A DNA stretch of 15,279 nucleotides from Rodentolepis nana. Taxonomy: Eukaryota > Platyhelminthes > Cestoda > Cyclophyllidea > Hymenolepididae. Position numbers and translations under genes: made by a program. Of this stretch, positions 1 to 10,059 are shown piece after piece. The stretch spans positions 1 to 15,279 of the forward strand of contig UZAE01014308.1 in NCBI GenBank assembly GCA_900617975.1, read 5' to 3'. The number at the start of each line of letters is the position of its first letter. The first letter of the stretch is position 1. Below the pieces are notes generated by a model, which worked only from the letters and a program-made list of their open reading frames with translations, was not told the DNA's origin and did no database searches.

Positions 1-53
1 CCCCCCCCCCACCTCTCGACTTGTTTTCACATTGATGTTCCTTACCCTCTCTG
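1..53 (+). mobile_element. Fragment of the dispersed ~330-bp retroposon (third copy, cut by window edge)
   Basis: A C10 run is followed by sequence that aligns by eye with 6731-6779 of the complete copy: C tract, then CGACTT, then TTTTCA, then the shared block TTGATGTTCCTT, then CCCTCT and CTGT. The similarity stops near 53, before the conserved GAAGTCAACTAAA block of the other copies. The rest of the element would lie left of the window. It is in the same orientation as the other two copies. It is short and includes low-complexity sequence, so confidence is moderate. Confidence 0.55.
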
Positions 54-147
54 TACAAACTCCCTACAGCCGCAACCACTAATGTGACATTTGCAATGAA
101 ATTCTTGCCAAGGTGTAATATCTCCCCATTATGCCACATCTGAACAG

Positions 148-169
148 CAACAACAACAACAACAACAAC
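148..169 (+). repeat. (CAA)7 microsatellite
   Basis: Seven uninterrupted CAA units (last base trimmed), in the partial intron. Confidence 0.9.
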
Positions 170-350
170 GCATCCTACTTTGGCATTTACAAGTAAAAAT
201 ATGTTGCTTGAGATGGAAAATTATTTGTTAGTAACACAAGAGAGGGCGGGGGACGTCATTAAGGAATCTACTTTGACCGCCTAGTGATCAAATGCAGAGA
301 GGCAAAGAAGAAGGACATTAGAATGACTTCCTAAAAGACTTCTCTACTCC

Positions 351-382
351 ACACACACACATACACACACACACACACACAC
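351..382 (+). repeat. (AC)n microsatellite
   Basis: About 16 AC dinucleotides with a single AT interruption at 361-362. Confidence 0.92.
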
Positions 383-716
383 AAAGTCTACTCCGACCTT
401 AGAACCCACTACAAATTCGTATATCTAACATCAGATTTTACTGATCATTTTTATCAATCGGGTTGGTAATAAACACTTCCTATTAACGTCGTCTAAAGAA
501 ATGGAAAATTGTCATCAATTATCCCCGTGGCACTCTCTCGAATACACGTGTTTACTCATACATCTGCACTGTCGTGGATTGTAGGATAAGTACGTTTCAT
601 TGGTGGTTCATCCGTCAATTCCACTTAACCTACTGAAATCCATTCAACACTATGTCTTAGAATTTTTGTCAAAGTCTGTTGATTACTATTAGTATTTGGG
701 AGAATTGCGAGATTTA

Positions 717-1076
<360 letters not shown>

Positions 1077-1340
1077 CTAAAAATTATAAGTGAGACCTGT
1101 GAGTTGAGACGCGATACAAATCGGAGCAGCGGGCAGTCAAGACTTAAGTTTAGGTCAACTAATCTCCCCTTTGGTTATGTTAAGTGTCAGAAGACAGTTA
1201 AATGTAATTAAGGGGAGATTCATAGATTACTTAACATAATTTACCGTATAAAATAGCATCTTCAGACAGAGGAATTTTCGAGCGCTTTAAAGTGTAAAGT
1301 ACTGTTGAGTTAAAATTTATCAGAACGGATAAAAGCTTAC
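1077..1340 (-). other. PAK: 264-bp PAK intron
   Basis: On the minus strand it has donor GTAAGC (1340 to 1335) and acceptor TTTTTAG (ending at 1077). It is the only short intron in the window. The junction is phase 0 and joins VCRE to CLQALD, matching the family string VCRECLQALEFLH. It contains the two crossed complementary pairs near 1161-1239 described in the findings. Confidence 0.93.
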
Positions 1341-1623
1341 CTCCCTGCAGACAGTGGAAATCTGTCCTTCATCCATTAGTGTCTCTGTAACAACTTCCGT
1401 CAAGGAACCTCCGTCCAGGTATTCCATGACGACCCAAAGTTCGTCAGCTTCCACCAGGTAGGAATCGAGGTAGTTGACCACGTTGACGTGCTTATTCTTT
1501 TTCATCACGAAGATTTCATTCACAATTAACTCCTTCTTAGGTTGGAGTTTCAGATTCATCTGTTTAATGGCCACTCGACGACCTGTGGCGATTTCTACTC
1601 CGAGGCTCACAATACCAGTAGCT
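1341..1623 (-). CDS. PAK: PAK exon: kinase N-lobe (glycine loop to hinge)
   Basis: This 283-nt exon has one nucleotide completing the split glycine codon GG|A, then 94 codons. The acceptor is CTTCAG and the donor GTAAGC. It encodes the ATP-binding lobe of the PAK kinase. Exon residues seen: ATG of the glycine loop at 1-3, VAIK with the beta-3 lysine at 20 (human PAK1 Lys299), PKKELIVNE with the alpha-C glutamate at 36 (16 residues after the lysine, as in PAK1), LWVVMEYL with gatekeeper Met 66, [11 protein letters not shown], and MDEGQI near the end. The loop reads GATGIVSLG where PAK1 has [18 protein letters not shown] has one residue more than the PAK1 string YLVGDELW, between beta-4 and beta-5. 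No frameshift or stop is present, so these are substitutions in an intact exon. Confidence 0.95.
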
Positions 1624-2031
1624 CTGAAGCCGGAAAAAAGGAATTATATGATTGCTAGCATAGCATTTGACTTTACGAAGATACAGTTAAACCGAATTGG
1701 TGTTTCGTTCGAAATGGTTAGGTAGTCGAAGTCAGAATTTCGCAAAAGAATATTGTCTTTCTACTGTACAATAGAGAACCTAGCCACACATTGCACTCTA
1801 AGGTAAGAGGTCATAGTGGATTGCACGCATGGATGAGAGCACTCAGAACACCAATGTTTCGTTTTCTTCTATTCGCCATGAGCACCCAAGTTCACAACGC
1901 GTATAAATGGACAAACAGGTCTGTTTCAAGCTTTTTATATGAACACCCAAGTCCACAAAACACACAATTCGAGGATGGAAAGTACAACCTCCAGCCTGTG
2001 GATTAACATAGGAGAGGGAAGAATAGGGGGT

Positions 2032-2050
2032 GGGGGGGGGGAGTGGGGGG
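2032..2050 (+). repeat. G-rich run (G10 plus G6)
   Basis: G10 at 2032-2041, then AGT, then G6 at 2045-2050; a G5 run precedes it at 2026-2030. This can form a G-quadruplex on the plus strand and gives a C-rich tract in the PAK pre-mRNA. Confidence 0.85.
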
Positions 2051-3194
2051 TGTTCTCAATTCACTTCTTGCCCTTCTTCTTAGATGAAGGTGTGATGAGT
2101 TCATTTCTAGCCCTTTGTAAGTACTAATAAAAATTCTGTGTTAGCTACATTTAGAATTACATTCAGCATTCTTAGTGAATGACAAACTGCTCACATAATA
2201 TTTTATCTCGAATGGAAGTGAAAATCGATCTGCATAAAGCCAGTAATTGTAATGTGCCATAATACAGCCATCAAAATATGCCAATCAAGAGGAGATCTTG
2301 CCTAACAAATGTGGAAGAAGATCGCTTCTTAACGGGTTTTTTGCTAATGACATTTCCTAAATATGGAAATGAGACTTGACCCACTTCTTCACCAAAAATT
2401 GGATCAACCGCAAAACGCCCTCGAAGTTCATCAATTCATAAAAGGATATAGCTAATAGAAATGGTTAAAATTGAATAATATTCATAAATTGAGGCAATAA
2501 TTGAACTAATGCAATGGAGAGCAATGCAATTCATTCGGGGGGTCGCAATGGGTAGTGATGATTGATTTGCTGATGAAAAGGACTGTAATGACCGCAAATT
2601 TGACTGCGCTTGTTTAAAACGACCAATGGGGCAGGCGAATTGGGGCTGGAAATTCAGACAGGCTGTTTTTAGCTAAACAATAACACTGCATACTAGATGG
2701 GGAATAAACATAGTATTAAAAAATACTACTTTGGCATTGTCTCGCATGGAGAAAAAAGCTATTACCAATTAACTAACTGCTCCATGCAGATATAAACATT
2801 CAATTGAAGATCAATCGGCGGGGAAGAGTATAGCATATTTGAGGGGAATAAAGATGGACAAATCTCCAGCCTTAACTTTGCTACAAGACTATCGCAGCCC
2901 ATTTGGAATCCTACTCTTGAAAGATTGAAGTGGCAATTAGTCAGACTCCTAAATAAAGTAAGCAGAAAATGCAGATACAAATTAAGACTAGTCAATCAGC
3001 TGTTGATGAATTGTGATATGATGAAATTATCTTTACTAGCAATACTACTTATAAAAATTCTCGAGATTATTTAGGAAAGCGCTTTTCAAACCTCACCTTG
3101 AGTAGAGTAGCACCGTGAAGCCTCCATAGCTAGAAGCTCAAAGTCGATCACTCTCCATATAATTAATGAAGCTCACCATTCTAATAACTGAGTA

Positions 3195-3262
3195 CGCACC
3201 TTTGGGAATCGAACCCGTGACATCTGACTAGCAAAAGGGCATGTTAGAACCGTTGGAACACT
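3195..3262 (-). repeat. tRNA-like segment, probably the head of an old tRNA-derived SINE
   Basis: On the minus strand the segment carries GGTTCGATTCC (within 3204-3216), an exact fit to the RNA polymerase III B-box consensus GGTTCRANYCC, flanked by CC and GG that extend a T-arm-like stem. About 25 nt earlier in the transcript, 3260 to 3242 reads TGTTCCAACGGTTCTAACA, a D-arm-like hairpin (TGTT/AACA) in the A-box position. The anticodon stem and acceptor stem do not pair, so it is not a functional tRNA gene. I infer a decayed tRNA-derived SINE or tRNA pseudogene. Confidence 0.45.
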
Positions 3263-3526
3263 GGAGACAACATTCAAATATCCTAAGTATTCCAAGCAGC
3301 AAATCATCAAATAGAGACTAAAGTGTAGATTCTAACAACAGTGAAAAGATTGCATACATTTTACTCAGTTGATAGAGCTCAAAATCCAATCATTTGCTCG
3401 TATACAGCTTTCATAATCGGCACCTAATTAGTAGACATTGAGAGGTGGACCACAAGCAACTAGATTAGTTGCATGGTCCTACCACAAAACGAGGTAGCTA
3501 GAATCAGCAATCCTCGATCACCTAAA

Positions 3527-3549
3527 CCACCTCCACCACCACCACCACC
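3527..3549 (+). repeat. (CCA)n microsatellite
   Basis: Five perfect CCA units at 3533-3547, preceded by the imperfect units CCACCT. On the minus strand this reads as a glycine run in a spurious frame. Confidence 0.85.
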
Positions 3550-4011
3550 TCCCACATAAGCAGTCACATGCCACCAACGTATATGAAATGGGTCGCAGGA
3601 ACTAAGGCACTGCACATTCCAGTTGGCATGACCCAATTGCACATTTTGGATCATATGAGACCATATTTGTTCACTGAGAAGAGCCTTGGATTTGTAACCA
3701 TACTATAGGGGAGAACAGTTTTCATAGAAGCGCTACGCTTCTCTCTTCAATCAACGCGTAGGCACGAGCGATTCGGCCAAAGTCAAACAAACCTCAAGTA
3801 GGCAACACACCACACACGCAATCACCACCGGTGAGGGAAATAAATTGCCCTTTCTTTAAACCAGGGGGTGGTGGTTTTTACGCAGATATGTGCAGTGGGT
3901 GTACACGGGAAGCATTGATATGTATAAATATATATTTTTTTGAAAAAAAAACAGGAAAGAAACGCCCTATAGAAGAGGAAATAGGATGCTTAGAAAAAAA
4001 AGTAGCGGGGA

Positions 4012-4021
4012 GGGGGGGGGG
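4012..4021 (+). repeat. G10 homopolymer
   Basis: Ten G, preceded by GGGGA and followed by AGGTGGG, so the whole 4007-4028 stretch is G-rich and quadruplex-prone. Confidence 0.85.
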
Positions 4022-4854
4022 AGGTGGGTAGAAGTCACCAGGGTAGAATAGAGAAAGTTGCCCAGCCTCTAAGGGCAACAGCATAAACAAGATAGAAAGA
4101 AGAATAAGGAGAAAATACAGCATACTTGTATTAGAAGGGAGAAAATGAATGGGTCTAGTATGCAGCAAAATGAACAATGCATTGAGCAGCTGCTGTGTGA
4201 ATGAGAGAGAGAGGTGGCAGAATGGGGGTTTCTCGTAGGAGTGACCACAGGATGTCTGCTCTCTACCTACGTCAACCTCCTTTGAACATAATTTCACGTG
4301 GGTTTAGGACGTTTTTCTGAGGCGTATAAGCCCGTGAGAAACTTGATACAATGTGGCCAAGGTAAAAGCGACGTGTTGAGACATGCTGTTCTGTGTCTCG
4401 AAGTTCGCGGTGAACACTTTCAACCTTATCTGTGAACTATAGAACGCTCAGTATGTTGCCATTCGCCATATTCTGCATATAAAACTTTTACATAAAAATG
4501 CGATGTTAATTTACCTTTCTCTATTCGTATACGACCTAAACTATCTTGGCCACCCGATATGTGGTAGGTATGGAACCAGATCACATCGATAAAATGTTCA
4601 ATAGAGTATTTTGAGAAAGGGTATGCCGATAAGTCAATAGGAGTCCATCGTATGAGCCTACGATAGAGTATGCAGAATTCGTTAACACCGATCTATTAGT
4701 GAGCGTTCAAAAAAGAGTGCATTGGGCGCTTTTCCATCCAATTAAGTAATAAAATACGCCGCCTGGGATTACTTTGTCTCTATCCGAGTGGAGGAAGACG
4801 AGGGACGATTTTGTTTACGTGACAAACTAAAAGAGCTGAATAATTCGGGTGATA

Positions 4855-4874
4855 GGAGGAGGAGGAGGAGGAGG
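4855..4874 (+). repeat. (GGA)n microsatellite
   Basis: About 6.5 GGA units, followed by GCAGGGGG. Confidence 0.88.
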
Positions 4875-4928
4875 CAGGGGGATGCAGTTGTATGACGTAG
4901 CTTGCTGGTACAACAATGACTAAGACGT

Positions 4929-4946
4929 GGGGGGGGGGGGGGGGGG
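4929..4946 (+). repeat. G18 homopolymer
   Basis: Eighteen uninterrupted G within otherwise ordinary intron sequence. Confidence 0.9.
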
Positions 4947-6177
4947 TAGAATTTTGTACGCGAATGGGGGATTAGTCGTTCATTTTACGATGACAAAATT
5001 TGCCCACATCTTCTCCTGATTAATGGGCAGTAGTTGGAACGAAAGACCATTAGAAAAAAAAAGCATGACAAACGTGATTTTGACAAGATTGATGATGATG
5101 ATATCTTCCCAAAGTTGGCAGGGCAAATGTGAGGCATGATGTCAGTGGTTGGTGAAAGAAAAAAAAGGCTTATAGATTCTTGCATTAAGATACACTGGAA
5201 ATTTGTGGAAATGGTTGATTGGAGTTCATTGTGGATTGTGTCACACGAGTAATAAAAACGTAACATTATTTTCAAATAACTTCATTTCTTTGACAATTTT
5301 ATATCTTTGGAGAAACCAAAACCTATTGATTAACATGTCAGTGGCGGTCAATAGTAATGCTCTATTCTTCAGAGGTTACTGGGATCAAATAGTGAACGGA
5401 ATGACCGACCTTAAAGGTTAATAGAGTTCAATAGATGTAAGGACATCCTGCACCCAAAATAAGCACCGGGAAAAGCTTGATCATCCAATGAATATTGAGG
5501 TATTGTCGTTAAAAAGGTTTATTATCCTGCCCTCTGGTTAATTAGTGAACACTCGTCAGCAAATTTTATAACACATCTAAAAGGTACAGCATGACCATGT
5601 GCCGATATCAATGTACCCCCCACCCACGAAAAAAAAGGAATAAAACAAAAAGCGTTAGAAAATGGCAAATTGTACCAATCACAAACTATCGGTTTTGGAC
5701 ACAGGATATTGAGATGCATGATCAAGAGAGCAATGCTTTCAAAATAATGCCTCTTCAAGCTAAGCATGAGAACTGAAGAAATATACGCAGATATAGATCA
5801 CAATGAGTCTAAATTAGTTGGCAATACTAAAAAAAATTGGGTGATCGTATTCTGAATAGGGAGTAAATAGACCCAATGCCCAACAAGAATGAACTAAGTA
5901 GACGCATCATGTCGAAATACGCGCTCGCGAATGGGAACATTAATAAAAGAATAAATATGCTAATGATAATGCCATGTCATTTCGCACAGAGAGTAGCTTT
6001 CGATAGACAAAAAACAGCGACAATTTTTGCCTTGTTGCTCACCAAATGCAAGCTCTCAGGCAGGAAATTTCTGAAAACGCAAATAAGTCAAATGGAAGTT
6101 TGGGTTCAAGAGCAATTAAGGGGCAAGAGCCATGTTGTGGAATTATCGCCTACTGATGTGTGAGATTTGTCAAGTAA

Positions 6178-6250
6178 ATCAGTGCATCTACGTCGAAGGG
6201 TTTTGAACCCGTGATCCCTGCCATATCATACTATTAATGCCCCAGTTTTC
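6178..6250 (-). repeat. tRNA-like segment with B-box
   Basis: On the minus strand 6210 to 6198 reads GGGTTCAAAACCC, which matches ten of eleven positions of the B-box consensus and forms a short GGGTT/AACCC T-arm-like stem. The preceding GGGATCAC resembles the TCAC before the B-box at 3204-3216. The D-arm region (near 6240) is degenerate. It has the same orientation as the other tRNA-like segments, and I infer an old SINE fragment. Confidence 0.35.
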
Positions 6251-6428
6251 ATGACAGAAATATTGCTTTAGTGCGAGAAAAGTGAATTTATTAAGTACTT
6301 ACCTTTAGAAAATACCACGTTTACTATTCATGTTTCACACAAACACACTTCCCATCGCTTTTACATTTCCATTATTTTCTAGATCACAACTGAGTTTGAA
6401 AGGGTGCTCCTGTTCCCCCTTCCCCTCT

Positions 6429-6443
6429 CCCCCCCCCCCCCCC
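6429..6443 (+). repeat. C15 homopolymer in a C-rich stretch
   Basis: C15, preceded by the pyrimidine-rich sequence CTCCTGTTCCCCCTTCCCCT. That context resembles the C-rich part of the dispersed retroposon (CTTCTGTTCCCCTCCCCTCC at 13072-13091), so it may be a degraded fragment of a further copy. Confidence 0.8.
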
Positions 6444-6509
6444 GAGTTTCGGGAACTGAAGTATTGGAATTGTTCGGAGTATAACCACTCATAATAAATC
6501 TATCAGAAG

Positions 6510-6870
6510 AATATTTATATTCATGGGGTGTGCGATAGACTTACCTCCACGTGGTGCACCCTGGGCAACGTATACTCATACGGCAAATAAAGTCTATTAA
6601 CTGGCAGTTGACTTATCACTTTAAACTACCATCACCCCACTGTATGTCATATTCGACTATTTCACAGTACTCACCTCACCTTTGTTCTACCTTTGTATTT
6701 GTCTCTTACATCTTTGAAACACTCTTCTGTCCCCCCCCCTCCCGACTTTTTTTCAATTTGATGTTCCTTCCCCTCTGTGAAGCCTGAAGTCAACTAAAGG
6801 GCTAATGATATTCATCAAGACGACCGCATTTGACATAAATAAATATAAATAAATAAATATTTATATTCAT
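6510..6870 (+). mobile_element. Complete retroposon copy (SINE-like) with 15-bp target-site duplication
   Basis: The body is 6525-6855 (331 bp). It begins GGGGTGTGCGATAGAC and ends in an (AAAT)-type tail from about 6836. Exact 15-bp direct repeats AATATTTATATTCAT flank it at 6510-6524 and 6856-6870. The left limit coincides with the start of homology to the independent copy at 12905, which supports a true insertion. Tail plus duplication are the signs of LINE-type target-primed reverse transcription. There is no long reading frame and no clear A/B-box pair, so it could be a SINE with another origin or the 3' end of a non-LTR element. It contains a C9 run at 6731-6739 and two donor-like sequences on the strand of the host gene. 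It sits in the large PAK intron, opposite to the gene's orientation. Confidence 0.8.
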
Positions 6871-6935
6871 AACCTACTACAACACAAAATACCATTTCGT
6901 CTAACTAAAAAAGTCAACAAATCGGAAAGAAAAAG

Positions 6936-6990
6936 CCGTCATTGAACCCACGTGAGCTGTTTGTCGCTGCATTAGCAGACTCAACTCTCA
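6936..6990 (-). repeat. tRNA-like segment (weak)
   Basis: On the minus strand it has GGGTTCAATGAC (nine of eleven B-box positions) after TCACGT, with GTCTGCTAATGCAGCGAC upstream, which can fold as a small arm. CAGCGAC also occurs upstream of the B-box-like sequence near 8275. It could be chance, but it has the same orientation as the other members. Confidence 0.25.
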
Positions 6991-8264
6991 CAGCATTGAC
7001 ATTTATGATCAAATAGTACTCCAACTTATATTAAAATTACAATTTTGCGCAATATATCTTAAATTCCAATCGATGCCCATAAAAGAAAATACGAAAAAAG
7101 TAAAGAATGGAATGACATTTTTACCATTATGATTCGATCGATCAATAGCTCTCTTTACACAGCGATCTCAACTAAACGAGAAACAGATGGTGGTGACGTA
7201 ATTGAAGGCATTTAAGAGACTTTTTGTTAGAAGGTGGATAAGATCGGCCAATTTTCGTGAGCTTTGGCATGCTTAAAAACGCGTTGAATACGAATGAATT
7301 AACCAGTAAAAATTGGTTATCGGTGGACACGAACTCGTAGAGAAATATGTGGATCAAATCACTCCCCCCTCCCCTCCCCCACCCACGCTTGTTTGCTGAG
7401 ATCTGATGGTATTAGGCAGTCAAAAAAAAACAATGTGCTGAACTCTAGTATTAGTGGAAAATGTCATAGAGACATATTAGCACAGCAAAACAAACAGCGG
7501 ATTTGTTGAAGGCTTAGAAATAAAATAAGAAAGCGATTTCTTGAAAATCGAAATGATATTACATTCTGCAAGCACGAATTCATTTCCAAACTGGAAAAGA
7601 TCGATATTTCCATAGAAAAAAAAACAATTATTACTTTTCAGACTTTACTACGTGTAACGAATACTCGATACATTAACGCTCATTTTGAGTAATCAGTTTA
7701 ACCCGACTTCCCCTCAAGGCCAAACGTCGGCCAATAGGAGACAAAAACCCTAATTAACTCACCCCAGCAGGAGGTAAAAGGGGACTTTTCGAGTCCAAAT
7801 AAAAATCTCAAACTTGAACGTACAGGAATGACAACTCTCCATGAAAGTACAAATCCATAAACTTTTCGAACTGAAACGCTTTCAGTGCGACTGATTTATT
7901 GCCTACATTTGTTGAGCCAGTGTATATGACATTTATAATTAAATTTCCCTATTTGTAAGATCAAAAGGGAGCATGTAGCTCAGATATCAACTTCAAGTAG
8001 AAATAAGGCCCAGACAAAATCGAATTATTTTAGGGGAAACATAACTGAAACCTGATAACACCCCCACAAGGCAATAAAAGGAAAGTAATACGGGCGATGA
8101 AATTATTTTTTGTGGAAGATAGTACAGTATGTTTGGGATATAATTTGCAGGGTAATATTTTGCCCCTTTTTCAGGAGCGTTAAGGGTTTTCCACCCACAA
8201 CGCTATTTTTCAAAATTTAAACCTTGATAAAAAGAGAATGAGTGACTAAAACTACACTTGTATA

Positions 8265-8325
8265 AAGATGACTCGAACTGGTCATCAAACAAGAAGATTA
8301 TGGTCGCTGCTCAATGCTTCCTCAA
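8265..8325 (-). repeat. tRNA-like segment (weak)
   Basis: On the minus strand 8280 to 8270 gives AGTTCGAGTCA, nine of eleven B-box positions. It is preceded by GAGCAGCGACCATAATC, which shares CAGCGAC with the segment near 6970. The full cloverleaf does not fold. Confidence 0.22.
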
Positions 8326-8719
8326 TGTAGAGAAATGAATGAGATATGAACAGAAGAATTGCTGACCTGTCACAGCATAATGGATGAACTGATGAGATTG
8401 CGATCGTACGGCAGATTTCTTATAATTGCCGTGCAAATAGGGTCAAGAAACCAGTTACTGGATAGACTGAAAGCCATTTTTGATAGCCTCCCAAGGGGAG
8501 TAGGATTTTGGCTGTAAAAGACGCTAATTGTGGTTGTTTTGAGTAAAAGGTTTTGATAATAGGTCGATTTCCCGATCTATTGAATTTCTTTCAAGTGTAT
8601 CAAATTGTGTAGTTCCCTTTCTTGATGATACTGTTAAATTTATCCCTAACGCACTGAATACGTGGTGGGGGTATTGGTGATGTCGATGACAGATCCGAAA
8701 ACACAAACGAACACGAAGG

Positions 8720-8910
8720 CAAGCGAATCAGGCAGCCTGCCAACGGAGAGGCGGCAACAACGACAAGGACTTGGCAGAGACTAAGCTACGGCAGTGACTG
8801 CACACGTGCCCTGCTACGCGCGCGGCGCGCCAAGCTCACACGTGCAAAATTAAGCACGTGGGCACCTAAGTGTGCGCGTTTGGGGTAGCGCGCTAACACA
8901 CCAGATCGTA
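8720..8910. promoter_or_regulatory. CpG-dense patch with three CACGTG palindromes; possible intronic promoter or enhancer
   Basis: I count about 18 CpGs here, including ACGCGCGCGGCGCGCC (8817-8831), GCGCG at 8874-8878 and GCGCGC near 8888, while the flanks are AT-rich. CACGTG E-box palindromes lie at 8803-8808, 8839-8844 and 8855-8860. The last two form an exact 7-bp inverted repeat, CACGTGC and GCACGTG, with an 8-nt spacer. CACACGTGC occurs twice (8801-8809 and 8837-8845). In animals such patches often mark promoters or bHLH-binding enhancers. Position in the large intron just before the kinase-core exons would suit an alternative promoter for a shortened PAK transcript. That role is inference; I see no TATA box or exon tied to it. 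Confidence 0.3.
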
Positions 8911-8946
8911 TTCGGGAGGAATATCGTTAACGCAGAGATAAATATA

Positions 8947-8965
8947 CACCACCACCACCACCACC
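8947..8965 (+). repeat. (CAC)n microsatellite
   Basis: Six CAC units. In one frame it gives a histidine run and on the other strand a tryptophan run, both in spurious reading frames. Confidence 0.88.
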
Positions 8966-9037
8966 GCAGAACCCGTGGGGAAAAAATGCGAATACAACAC
9001 ATGATTCTGATAGACACAGAGGGGAGCGCAAAGAAAA

Positions 9038-9047
9038 GGGGGGGGGG
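9038..9047 (+). repeat. G10 homopolymer
   Basis: Ten G after AAGAAAA, with no other structure around it. Confidence 0.85.
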
Positions 9048-9851
9048 ATATTTAGTTCGACAGTAAACCAAGAACGCGGATATTGGCTTCAAGTCTATTC
9101 TACTAATTAGACCGAATTGTGGTCTACTAGGTCGCAAGGCTGACACCCACTCTATTTCCCCCTCTATATTCTGTCAATGTCCCAATCACTTTCCCTCCTT
9201 CTTTTTCAGTCCGAGATTGGGATCTACTTGGCCAGAATCGCCTTTGCATTAAATGCTCGATATAAAATGCCCAATAGGTCAATAAAACACAGAAAATAGC
9301 TAGATCACCACGAGAAGAAATTTCCGCAAGGCAGTAAGTAGGTGAAAATACATATCCAATAAAATCTAGTTAGCTGAAAGGTGGGATTTCTTGGAAGTTG
9401 AGATCTTGGAGAGTTAAAATCGGAAATGTCTATTGTAAGGAAGCATAAACTAATCGTAGAAGCTACCAATAGCAATCTACCTTACCGATTTAAAAGTGTA
9501 TTACATCGTGTAAACCACAATGAGGAAACGAGTGAGTAAGGGAGAGAGGGTGATGAGTTGTACAAGCAAAAAACGACAAGCAAGTGTGTAGAACGGTGAC
9601 TGTGTTGATTGTCAACCAACTTTAGGCTACGTTGCATAGACTTGACAGTTGATTGATTAGGAAGTCTCTGTATGCAACTTCGCACTTATTGGAATGCTCT
9701 AGTGCTTATGAGATGCCTTTGGCAAGCCTTGAAAGCTTTGTGCACCACCGAATTTTTCTCATAGTAAGAGATGGGCCCTCACTATAAGCTGACCGTTTCT
9801 TTATAAATTTATACTAAGATAGCAATAAGGAGGGGGATGAAAATGTTCTGG

Positions 9852-9915
9852 AACAGGATTTTGAATCACAGATCTCGTGCTTACTGTTTCCACCACGTCT
9901 AAGAGAGCTTAGTCC
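9852..9915 (-). repeat. tRNA-like segment (weak)
   Basis: On the minus strand it has AGATCTGTGATTCAAAATCC (9871 to 9856), close to a T-arm with one extra base in the B-box. About 35 nt upstream is AGCTCTCTTAGACGTGG, similar to a D-arm. It fits the degenerate tRNA-like set but could be chance. Confidence 0.25.
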
Positions 9916-10036
9916 ATTTAGGCATCATTCACGTAGGAAAGGGGAAGAATTTTGAAGAAAATACTATATTGCAAAAAAGGGCTGAGAATATCCACCTTTG
10001 TTAAGAGTTTAAGGTATAAATTAGTCAATAATTCAA

Positions 10037-10059
10037 CCCCCCCCCCTCCCCTCCCTCAT
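10037..10059 (+). repeat. C10 run and C-rich tract
   Basis: C10 followed by TCCCCTCCCTC, resembling the C-rich part of the dispersed retroposon (13079-13094). On the minus strand it is a G-rich tract about 45 nt inside the intron from the 10108 donor. Confidence 0.8.

Noticed and set aside
3085..3110. Good minus-strand donor CTCAAG|GTGAGG as the end of an extra exon
   Set aside because: The sequence before it has no family similarity, and the flanking exons join in frame without it.
3195..3262. Functional tRNA gene on the minus strand
   Set aside because: The B-box is perfect, but the anticodon and acceptor stems do not pair and no coherent anticodon loop can be drawn.
3878..4297. 139-codon minus-strand open frame
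   Set aside because: Hydrophobic, low-complexity composition, a proline run from the G10 tract, and no recognisable motif.
5876..6163. 95-codon plus-strand open frame in the large intron
   Set aside because: No motif or family I know, no neighbouring exon or regulatory sign; the length is unremarkable for intronic DNA.
6525..6570. Resemblance of the retroposon head (ACTTACCT) to the 5' end of U1 snRNA
   Set aside because: Only about eight bases agree (U1 begins ATACTTACCTG); the following sequence does not match U1, so a U1-derived SINE is not supported.
8850..9146. Open frames on both strands with tryptophan or histidine runs
   Set aside because: The runs are translations of the CAC microsatellite at 8947-8965; no family similarity and no splice or promoter support.
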